64,000 nucleotides of DNA from Paenibacillus brasilensis (lineage in GTDB: Bacteria > Bacillota > Bacilli > Paenibacillales > Paenibacillaceae). The stretch is from the NCBI RefSeq assembly GCF_009363115.1, contig NZ_CP045298.1, positions 1,441,001 through 1,505,000 on the forward strand, given 5' to 3'. Positions 46,279 to 53,340 of the stretch are shown in pieces; the first letter of the stretch is position 1; each line of letters begins with the position of its first letter. The notes under the pieces were generated by a model that saw nothing but the letters and a program-made list of their open reading frames with translations, searched no databases and was not told the DNA's origin. The position numbers were made by a program, and so were the translations under genes.

Positions 46279-46455
46279 ATGAAAAACATCTATGTTGCAG
46301 AATACCTGATGAAAGCTCATGAACTGGAAAAGCAGCACCGATCTCAATCCGTTTGGAAATGGTCAAATGCAAATTCTAAAAAAAGCCGGTTGTCTTTTGA
46401 CTTTTTTCTTCTTAAGCCAGTGCAAACCTCCATCTGCTGCGCGCCTTGCTGCTAA
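46279..46455 (+). CDS. Small protein with CC-x2-CC tail (58 aa)
   Basis: Starts MKNIYVAEYLMKAHELEKQH, has a basic middle (SKKSRLSFDF) and ends TSICCAPCC. Four cysteines within six residues at the very C-terminus suggest soft-metal or As(III) binding. It sits between marR and arsM, upstream GGGGG about 11 bases from the ATG. No family recognised; function inferred from position and cysteines only. Confidence 0.5.
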   Translation: MKNIYVAEYLMKAHELEKQHRSQSVWKWSNANSKKSRLSFDFFLLKPVQTSICCAPCC

Positions 46456-46557
46456 CTAAGACATAATAGCTGTTAAAATTCTGTTCCATCTATCCAATTT
46501 AAAGGAGTGTTTTGCGATGAATAACCTACGAATGATGAAATCCGCCAAAATGTACGG

Positions 46558-47307
46558 ATGCATTACCAACAAATTGCTGTTAAGGAAGTCAATCCTCCCG
46601 CAGCAGGTAGCTGCTGTGGTGCCCCGTCCGATGTGGATGCCCTCTCATCACAAATGGGTTATTCCACAGAGGAGTTAACAGCTGTTCCCCAAGGAGCAAA
46701 TCTCGGGCTTGGCTGTGGTAACCCGCAAGCTATTGCTGAATTAAAGATCGGTGAAATCGTCTTGGATTTGGGCAGCGGCGGTGGATTTGACTGCTTTTTG
46801 GCCTCACGACAAGTAGGAGAGAACGGTAAAGTCATCGGAGTCGATATGACCCCAGATATGGTCAGCCGGGCCCGCAGTAACGCAGCTGAGGGAAATTTCG
46901 CAAACACTGATTTTCGTCTAGGAGAAATCGAACATCTACCAGTAGCAGATGGCACAGTAGATGTGATTATCTCCAACTGTGTGATCAACCTTTCACCGGA
47001 TAAACAGCAGGTCTTCAACGAAGCCTTTCGTGCTCTGAAATCGGGTGGCAGAATAGCAATTTCCGATATTATTACTACTGCAGAGCTTCCTTCTGAAATA
47101 AAAAATGACCTGAGCGAGTTGTATTCCGGCTGTATTTCCGGCGCCTCTTCATTGGAAGAAGTGAAGTCCATGCTTCTGCAGAGTGGGTTTACGAGTATTA
47201 GCATCGAGCCTAAAGATGAGTCCAAATCATTCATTAAAGATTGGGTACCTGGTGCAAACGTGGATAATTACATTGTTTCTGCGATCATAAAGGCCAAGAA
47301 AGCCTAA
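46558..47307 (+). CDS. arsM: ArsM arsenite S-adenosylmethionine methyltransferase, start disturbed
   Basis: 249 residues in the open frame. SAM-binding VLDLGSGGGFDCFLASR, and cysteines in GSCCGAP, LGLGCGNP, ISNCVINLSPDK and YSGCISGAS, the ArsM set for binding and methylating As(III). The family N-terminus can be read further upstream in frame (NDEIRQNVR), but no start codon lies there; the good site AAGGAGTG plus ATG at 46517 is in another frame. A one-base gain or two-base loss near 46520-46530 explains this. Translation from 46558 would lack about 13 residues. Confidence 0.82.
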   Translation: MHYQQIAVKEVNPPAAGSCCGAPSDVDALSSQMGYSTEELTAVPQGANLGLGCGNPQAIAELKIGEIVLDLGSGGGFDCFLASRQVGENGKVIGVDMTPDMVSRARSNAAEGNFANTDFRLGEIEHLPVADGTVDVIISNCVINLSPDKQQVFNEAFRALKSGGRIAISDIITTAELPSEIKNDLSELYSGCISGASSLEEVKSMLLQSGFTSISIEPKDESKSFIKDWVPGANVDNYIVSAIIKAKKA

Positions 47308-47331
47308 TGTGCTTATGGGTGGGGGATCAGC

Positions 47332-47837
47332 ATGCCAAAATTGAACGTTCGAACAGCAACCTCAGAAGATCTGGATCGTATTTAGACATTTACAATCAGG
47401 GGATTGAAGATCGGATAGCTACACTAGAGACAGAAGCCAAAGACTTCAACTATATGGTTAACTGGTTTAGAGAACATCAAAATCGCTACACTGTTTTGGT
47501 CGCAGAATCGGACGGAATTGTGGTTGGCTGGGCTTCTTTGAATCGTTATTCTCATCGTTGTGCTTATGATGGTGTAGCAGACCTATCGATTTACGTAGAC
47601 CGAACTTTCCGAAGTAAAGGCGTTGGTAGTACGCTTCATTCGGAATTAGAGAAAGAAGCTCGGAAAAGCAATTTTTATAAAATTGTCCTGTTTACCTTTC
47701 CCTTTAATGAAAACGTTCAAAGGCTTTATCGAAAAATGGGTTACCATGAAGTCGGCATTTTTGAAAAGCAAGGGGTTATAGACGGCCAATATATAGACGT
47801 AATGATTATGGAAAAATTGATAAACCATATGCGTTAA
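47332..47837 (+). pseudogene. ArsN-like GNAT N-acetyltransferase, frameshifted
   Basis: ATG at 47332 behind GGGTGGGGGA reads MPKLNVRTATSEDLDRI and then meets TAG; one T missing from the TTT run explains it, since the next frame continues DIYNQGIEDRIATLETEAKD through RSKGVGSTLHSELEKEA (acetyl-CoA loop) and NVQRLYRKMGYHEVGIFEKQ. The family is the phosphinothricin/arsinothricin acetyltransferase type often found with arsM. Confidence 0.8.
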
Positions 47838-47887
47838 ATGTAGCAAACAAGTAAAGGAAAGGCCCCTCACTTTGAGTTCATCGTGAC

Positions 47888-48861
47888 TTATAGATTCTTA
47901 TCAATATTTGACCAACTCGTAACTTTACCATTTAAATCGAATTGAACCGTCGAAAAACCATATCCCCACGAATCCCTAATCACGGATGTAGGGGCACCCA
48001 TGGCATGAATCACTTGCTGTTTGGAGGACCCTTTCGTAAAAGGATCTGCAGTTTTTATTCGTGGACCCATAAATACATTTAAGTTATCACTAATGTTTGA
48101 CCAACCAATAACCTCTTCACTACTTGAATTAAGCTGTACTGCCGAATAATCGTAGCCCCATGAGTCTCCAATGATAGACGTCGGTGTACCCATGGCATCA
48201 ATTACATCCTGGATAGAAGATCCTATCGTAAATGGTGCGGCCCCCTTCTTTTTTGGGCCCATAGATACTTTCAAATTATGGTTGATATATTCTAACCAAT
48301 GACATGGTCATTAGTGTCTAATACCACATTTGATTCCCCATAGCCCCATGAGTTTCCGTTGATCGACGTGGAAGTACCCATAACATCGATCACCTTTTCC
48401 TTTGGAGATCCTAGAGTAAAAAAATTAGTATTTTCTTCTATAACCATGCTTTTCTCGGAAAAAGCTGTCAACTCCGTCTCATTGCTTACCACATCTGAAG
48501 ATGCAATCTTCTTACTACCATCATTATTGATCTTTTGAGATTCGTTAACAGAACTCGGAGAATCATGCCCGCTGTCTCCTTCATTTCCAAAGCCGGTTTG
48601 ACTCGAATCATCGATTACTTGTGGCGTATCTGAAACTGGCTTTTCATCTGGGTTACCTATATTTGTACTTTTATTCACCTCAAAAGTAGGCCCATTTCCT
48701 AATGAAGAATGCCCCCCCTTTGAAAATCCAGAATGTGAAGGTGTATAGGATGGTGAATGATTAAAATATATCAATAGTCCAAATCCCACTAGAAGTGGAA
48801 TCCCCCGATAATCGTAAATTATGCTAAAGGCGACACCTACCCATTTAAAAATGCTCCCCAT
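47888..48861 (-). pseudogene. Membrane-anchored protein with three BamE-like repeats, frameshifted
   Basis: One N-terminal transmembrane helix (GIPLLVGFGLLIYF), a Ser/Asn-rich linker, then repeats of a unit VI..MGTPTSI.G.SWGY..S.V....VIGWSN: the first at 48310-48420, two more at 47900-48250. The frame breaks at about 48292 between DTNDHVIG and LEYINHNLKVSMG, inside the first repeat. Repeats of this kind resemble SmpA/BamE-like modules in Firmicute surface proteins. Function unknown. Confidence 0.55.
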
Positions 48862-49283
48862 ATCTTTGATAATTTCGGTTGCTCCGGTAATACTTCATCG
48901 AGGAAATGTCTCTTCCTTTTATAATCAGGTTGCGTGTAATCCAGAAACAATTGATGCTCCGCTTTTACTTTCACAGGATGAGCATAGCTGGTAGCACCTA
49001 TTTTGTTCATCAAATGATGATATGCTTCGCTCATTGGAAGGTCAGGTTTCAAACTGTTCGGAGTCTGCATGGAGGTTTCCAGATTGAGAAAATGGCGAAG
49101 AACTTCGTTACGTGCCATAGCCGTAAACACTTGAATTTTAAACAGCCGTGGTGTGTTGCGGTAAACGACGCTATTTTCGACAAACAGTTGGTTCATTTGT
49201 AGTTCCTTTCTCATCGCTTCACGTACATCTGTTTTAGCAAGTTCCAATATAGCTCCGTCCAACTTTCTCTCTCCCGTCCTCAT
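48837..49283 (-). CDS. Hypothetical protein (148 aa)
   Basis: Soluble, mixed-charge protein, with LFVENSVVYRNTPRLFKIQV and AEHQLFLDYTQPDYKRKRHF. No family recognised. Its 3' end overlaps the start of the repeat protein by 25 bp, so the two are one operon. It is the first gene after the hairpin at 49349, possibly cargo of the Tn7-like element that ends near 50.6 kb. Confidence 0.5.
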   Translation of the reverse strand: MRTGERKLDGAILELAKTDVREAMRKELQMNQLFVENSVVYRNTPRLFKIQVFTAMARNEVLRHFLNLETSMQTPNSLKPDLPMSEAYHHLMNKIGATSYAHPVKVKAEHQLFLDYTQPDYKRKRHFLDEVLPEQPKLSKIWGAFLNG

Positions 49284-49348
49284 TCAAGTATACATTCGTT
49301 TCGCTTACCCATTTTCAATTATTATACAAGACTAATCCTAATTTAAAT

Positions 49349-49381
49349 AAAAACCCGATGAAACTTACTCATCGGGTTTTT
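49349..49381. terminator. Bidirectional terminator hairpin, near-copy of the one at 53064
   Basis: AAAAACCCGATGA / TCATCGGGTTTTT around a 7-base loop AACTTAC. The core CCCGATGA-ACTT-C-TCATCGGG recurs at 53064-53100, and the sequence beyond the stem is also alike. Confidence 0.85.
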
Positions 49382-49406
49382 ATTTACAAATAATATCTTA
49401 ATTAAG

Positions 49407-50489
49407 TGACGGATTGTCAAGCCAAGTGCGACAGTTCCTGTGTGAAAGATTCGTGAGCGGTTTTCCACCCCAGGCATTTTCGGGGGCGATGGTTGATTAA
49501 ATCTAGCGAGCGCTCCAATGCCACATCGGATACTTGGGCAAAGTCTGTGCCTTTAGGAAAGAACTCTCGAAGCAAACCGTTCGCATTCTCATTCGATCCT
49601 CTTTGCCAGGAAGAGTATGGGTCAGCAAAGTAGATCTGCACGCCATGTGTGGTTTCCAGGTTCGCGTAACAGGCGAACTCTTTGCCTCGATCTGCAGTTG
49701 CTGTTTGAAACACCCCAACAGGGTACTGAGAAGCCGCTACGCCAAAGGCAATCTCCATCGACAATGCCGTTCGATCGGGCATTTGAATCGCGGTGTACAA
49801 ACGGGTTTTCCGTTCAATGAAGGTTGCCACACAGCCTTTGCTTTTCCCACGACCAGACACCACCGTATCTAGCTCCCAGTGTCCAAAGGTGTCCCGGGAA
49901 CGGATCTCCTTGGGGCGTTCGGAAATCGACTTACCCACGGCAAACTTCCCTCGTTTTTCAGCAGGCTGTTGCCGTTTACCTTTGTGCCGTAGCACCTTCA
50001 CGTCCGCTTGGGCAAGGCGGCCTGCATAGAGCCAGCGATAGATGGTTTTGCAGCACACGGTGGGCTGGCCTTCTGCTCTAAAACGCTCCACGATCTGCTC
50101 AGGTGACCATGTCGCATGCAACTTCTCTTCGAGCTCTACCGCTTGTTCCTCTGTCCATTTACCTTGGGGTACAGAGGCTCTACGGCGCTGCTCGTAAGCA
50201 TGTTGGGAGCGCTGTGCATCGTAGGGCTCTAGCTCAGCATTCCGACGAATTTCCCGACAAATGGTCGCATGATGTCGCCCCAGCTCCTCAGCGATGGCTC
50301 TTGAACTTTTCCCCTGCTGATGCAGGATTTCTAGCTTGCTTCGTTCGATTATGCTAAGATGTGAGTAGCTCATGGTGGATTCTCCTTGTGTGAATGTGGG
50401 TGTAGGAACTTTCATTCTACACGAATCCGGCCATGGGCCCTTTTTTATTTATTTCCAGCAGGTGTCGCACTTCATATTACAATCCGTCA
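49407..50489 (-). mobile_element. IS30-family insertion sequence, 1083 bp
   Basis: Imperfect terminal repeats TGACGGATTGTCAAGCC / inverted CAATCCGTCA with shared AAGTGCGACA inside each end. Flanking AG on both sides fits the 2-bp duplication usual for IS30. Single intact transposase gene. Confidence 0.85.
49417..50373 (-). CDS. IS30-family transposase
   Basis: 318 residues from the start at 50373 (MSYSHLSIIERSKLEIL), preceded by AAGGAGAATCC. N-terminal HTH_38 (QQGKSSRAIAEELGRHHATI), then DDE: HWELDTVVSGRGKSKG, TADRGKEFACYAN and WQRGSNENANGLLREFFPKG with the catalytic Glu. It appears intact. Confidence 0.93.
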   Translation of the reverse strand: MSYSHLSIIERSKLEILHQQGKSSRAIAEELGRHHATICREIRRNAELEPYDAQRSQHAYEQRRRASVPQGKWTEEQAVELEEKLHATWSPEQIVERFRAEGQPTVCCKTIYRWLYAGRLAQADVKVLRHKGKRQQPAEKRGKFAVGKSISERPKEIRSRDTFGHWELDTVVSGRGKSKGCVATFIERKTRLYTAIQMPDRTALSMEIAFGVAASQYPVGVFQTATADRGKEFACYANLETTHGVQIYFADPYSSWQRGSNENANGLLREFFPKGTDFAQVSDVALERSLDLINHRPRKCLGWKTAHESFTQELSHLA

Positions 50490-50572
50490 AGTTTAATATA
50501 ATATTTTACTACTTTTTATAAACTTCATAACTTTAGTACATCCGTACAACAATAAGTAAACTTGAATTTTTA

Positions 50573-50605
50573 GAACTCAACTTTATTGTGTTTGATCAGC
50601 AATTA
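50573..50605 (-). repeat. Second copy of the attTn7-type transposon end
   Basis: Minus strand: ATCAAACACAATAAAGTTG then AGTTCT, matching the end at 53317 (TTCAAATACAATAAAGTTG then AGTTCT) at 22 of 25 positions. The outermost TGT is not preserved. Interior lies toward lower coordinates, and after subtracting IS30 the hairpin at 49349 follows about 150 bp in, comparable with the hairpin 220 bp inside the 53317 end. Confidence 0.55.
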
Positions 50606-50748
50606 TGGTTTCTAAGGACGGTTTGTACTTATCTTTTTCCAATTCACTTAATGTACCCTTGAGAAATACCAATAGTTGATAAAAAGTCAGTTTGATTAAG
50701 CTTATTTAATTTTCGTATACTCTTTATCTTTTCACCCAAAGTCTTCAT
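50583..50748 (-). pseudogene. XRE-family HTH regulator, frameshifted and truncated
   Basis: MKTLGEKIKSIRKLNKLNQT, DFLSTIGISQG, then after one base too many GTLSELEKDKYKPSLETIIA, a classical XRE helix-turn-helix. The gene then stops because the transposon end supplies CAATAA. The remainder is missing. The start has GTGAGGTA upstream. Confidence 0.7.
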
Positions 50749-51184
50749 TACCTCACCTACCATCCATAAAAGTACAAAAAATACTTAATTCGTATAATTA
50801 CATTAACTTTAGAAAATTAATTGTATTAAGAGAAAAAAACATTTTTTTGAATCGCGATAACTAACTCTTAATTTCTCATACTGTTTTCAAAGGAGACTTG
50901 AAATTATCCTGCTTCAATTACTTAAAAGATAACAATACAGGGCAGGCTTCAAATTTTTTGTTTTGTCATGAAACTAAACTCGCTCTGATTAAACCAACGT
51001 AGTGTATGTAGAAAATAAAGTCTTAGACCGGAATTGATGATTCTACAAGGTTTTTGGAGCTAGGGAATCGTCAGCCTTTGAGAAATAAGTTTAAGACTGA
51101 ATACTTAGGAGAAGGTGCTTGTACAGCAAACAGACATTGTTCTGAGTAATAAAGTAGTAGACTGAGCATGGACTTTGTAATGGC

Positions 51185-51400
51185 CTGCAGCTGGCCGACG
51201 GCGGATGTGCCGATCGATGCGTGTCGGTACACATCCGGAAGAACAACCAGGAGCATGAGCCGAAGCTCTTCCTGCAGCTGGCCGACGGCGGACGTGCCGA
51301 TCGATGCATGCCGGTACACATCCGGAAGAACAACCAGGAGCATGAGCTGAAGCTCTTCCTGCAGCTGGCCGTCGATGGACGGGCTGATTGCTGCGCGCCG
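51185..51400. repeat. 87-bp tandem repeat, about 2.5 units
   Basis: Units start at CTGCAGCTGGCCG 51185, 51272 and 51359, the third partial. Being 29 codons long, it leaves several frames open on both strands, giving spurious ORFs. It lies between inverted AATAAAGT..TAGACTGA motifs (51150 and 51415). Copy A has unrelated-length DNA (about 90 bp, also with CTGCAG) at this place. Confidence 0.85.
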
Positions 51401-51551
51401 GTGTGCATCCCAGTCAGTCTACAACTTTATTTTCTTAGTCTATCCTGAAAATATCGCTCCGTAGAACACCTAAAAAAGGCAACAAGAAAGCGACCCTCCG
51501 GCAAACAAAAAAATAGCCAGGGGCATTAGTAATGTATGGTTTGCATAACGA

Positions 51552-52772
51552 TCAGGAAGCTGCCGTATTCACAGTAATTGATACACCTAATGACTCCAGT
51601 TTCTTAATGGAATGCTTGATGATCACGTCCCGTTTTCGTTCCTCGTAGTAGGTTGGACCTAGCTCGATGTAGGGTTGTTTCCGCTTAAGGATATAGTAAA
51701 CCATAGATAATATACTGTGTGCTACTGCAACCGTCGCTCGGTTAGCTCCCCGACGCGCGGAAATCCGATGATACTGGCTGGATAAATACGTTTCTTTTGT
51801 TCTAGCCGCGGCCTTCGCAGCTTCTACAAGCGTACTTCGGAGTTTCTTATTTCCTTTTCGCGTCTTGCCGGACAATCGTTTTCCGGCGCTTTCATTCTGA
51901 CCCGGACACAGCCCTGCCCAAGAACATAAATGGGCGGCGGAAGGATACTGATTCATATTAGAGCCAATTTCGGCTAGAATAGTCTCTGCTGTTCTTCGTG
52001 CCACACCTGGGATGGTGTCAAGCAGTTCCAAGTCTTCATCAAAAGGGAGCATGCGCTCTTTAATTTCCTCATCCAACCTGCCAATCTCTTCGTCCAAATA
52101 ATCGACGTGACGGAGCTGAGCTCCCAGCATCAGTTTCTGATGAGGGCCCATTAAGCCGTTCAATGCTCGCTTCAAATCCGCTTTTTTGCTTTTCAACTTT
52201 CGTTTTGCAAGATCAGATAAAGCTTCAGGATCGGTTTCGCCAGCAATCATCGCCTCAATCATTGCACGTCCTGATTTCCCAAGCACATTGCTGGCAACCG
52301 AGGAAAGCTTGATGTTTGCTCCTTCCAGCACCTTTTGAATGCGGCTGACTTCCCGAGCTCGCTCTTCGATGAGACTACGGCGGTAGCGAATCAATTCCCT
52401 CAGCTCTCTTTGCTCGCGATTTGGGATAAAGCTACCCTTCAATAGACCATGCCGGAGCAATCCAGCAATCCATTCCGCGTCTTTGACGTCAGTCTTGCGT
52501 CCCGGAACATTCTTGATGTGCTGGGCATTCACAACAAGAGTCTCAATCTCCTCAAGCTCCAACAGGTTGTAGATTGGTTTCCAATATGCTCCAGTGCTTT
52601 CCATCGCTACATGAGTGCATTCCTTGACTTTGAGCCAATCTACAAGCAAAATTAAATCGTCGGTCATCGTGCCAAACGTACGGATTTCTTTACCTTCAGG
52701 CGTGATGGTGCAGGCAACGATGTTCTTTTTATGAACGTCAAGTCCGCACACATGACTGTAAACAACGTCCAT
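51552..52772 (-). CDS. IS110-family transposase (DEDD), copy B
   Basis: 406 residues from the ATG at 52772 with AAGGAGAAGG upstream. Same motifs as copy A ([44 protein letters not shown]) and essentially the same protein. The 240 bp upstream (52773-53012) match the candidate bridge-RNA region of copy A. It has no damage, so this is the more likely functional copy. Confidence 0.92.
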   Translation of the reverse strand: MDVVYSHVCGLDVHKKNIVACTITPEGKEIRTFGTMTDDLILLVDWLKVKECTHVAMESTGAYWKPIYNLLELEEIETLVVNAQHIKNVPGRKTDVKDAEWIAGLLRHGLLKGSFIPNREQRELRELIRYRRSLIEERAREVSRIQKVLEGANIKLSSVASNVLGKSGRAMIEAMIAGETDPEALSDLAKRKLKSKKADLKRALNGLMGPHQKLMLGAQLRHVDYLDEEIGRLDEEIKERMLPFDEDLELLDTIPGVARRTAETILAEIGSNMNQYPSAAHLCSWAGLCPGQNESAGKRLSGKTRKGNKKLRSTLVEAAKAAARTKETYLSSQYHRISARRGANRATVAVAHSILSMVYYILKRKQPYIELGPTYYEERKRDVIIKHSIKKLESLGVSITVNTAAS

Positions 52773-53063
52773 TCGTAGCCTTCTCCTTACGGCAGCAAGA
52801 TTGAAGGGGCTGGTGCAACAACCACATATGGTTATTCTATCCTGCGTGCTTCCAAATTCGGAGCAACAATCTGTGGTGCACCTGGTCGTTAGGGTCAGTC
52901 TAATACTCGGGCTCGAAGCACCATTGACTGCCGACCTGCCTTCGCCAGCCGTAAGTAAATTATATCGCATGCCTACCATTTTCATCATCTGTTGGTGCTG
53001 CGTTAGCGGCATGGGCGTCTAATACTTTATTTTCTTCTGACAAGTAGTGCCTCCTGAATTTAA

Positions 53064-53100
53064 TAAAAGAGCCCGATGATACTTGCTCATCGGGCTTTTG
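53064..53100. terminator. Bidirectional terminator hairpin, near-copy of the one at 49349
   Basis: AAAAGAGCCCGATGA / TCATCGGGCTTTT around TACTTGC. It shares 21 of 23 core positions with the hairpin at 49349 and lies about 220 bp inside the transposon end at 53317. Confidence 0.8.
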
Positions 53101-53150
53101 TTAAATACTTACTTAGAAGAGATATGCTTATTAGTTGTCAGTAAAATTTA

Positions 53151-53317
53151 GCACACAACTTTATTGTCTGAAGACAGTTACTAACATTAATGTAACTGAA
53201 CAATAATCTCTTTAAATATAAATTTTATATCCACACAATAAAAAAGTAATAATTTTGAAAACTCAACTTTATTGTCTTTTTTTCGTTCAGAACTCAACTT
53301 TATTGTATTTGAACACA
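53151..53317 (-). repeat. Tn7-like transposon end at the attTn7 site behind glmS
   Basis: Begins TGTGTTCAAATACAATAAAG at 53317, 23 bp after the glmS stop. Three sites of form ACAATAAAGTTGAGTT follow inward at about 53308-53290, 53276-53257 and 53170-53151. Tn7 itself starts with TGT, has repeated GACAAAATAGTTGGGAAC-like TnsB sites and inserts just downstream of glmS, so site, position and motif agree. No tns genes accompany it in the window. Confidence 0.75.
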
Positions 53318-53340
53318 AACTGCTTGGGTTGAAATTATGA

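Larger units (their letters stand above)
51003..53042 (-). mobile_element. IS110-carrying unit with Tn7-style ends, copy B (2040 bp)
   Basis: Ends TGTATGTAGAAAATAAAG (plus, 51003) and TGTCAGAAGAAAATAAAG (minus, 53042), with flanking 5-mers CGTAG and AGTAG (four of five identical), close to a Tn7-type 5-bp duplication. Three AATAAAGT-type sites at the 51003 end, one inverted site at about 51415-51432, then the IS110-type gene on minus. Nearly identical to copy A except for the interval between sites and the missing 3' duplication. Confidence 0.75.

Noticed and set aside
51071..51448. Several overlapping ORFs with 29-residue repeats
   Set aside because: Produced by the 87-bp repeat being a multiple of three; open in several frames on both strands and without ribosome sites.
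53151..53317. Regularly repeated ACAATAAAGTTGAGTT considered as a CRISPR array
   Set aside because: Only three copies, spacing uneven (about 32 and 106 bp), no cas genes; position and sequence fit Tn7-type end sites.
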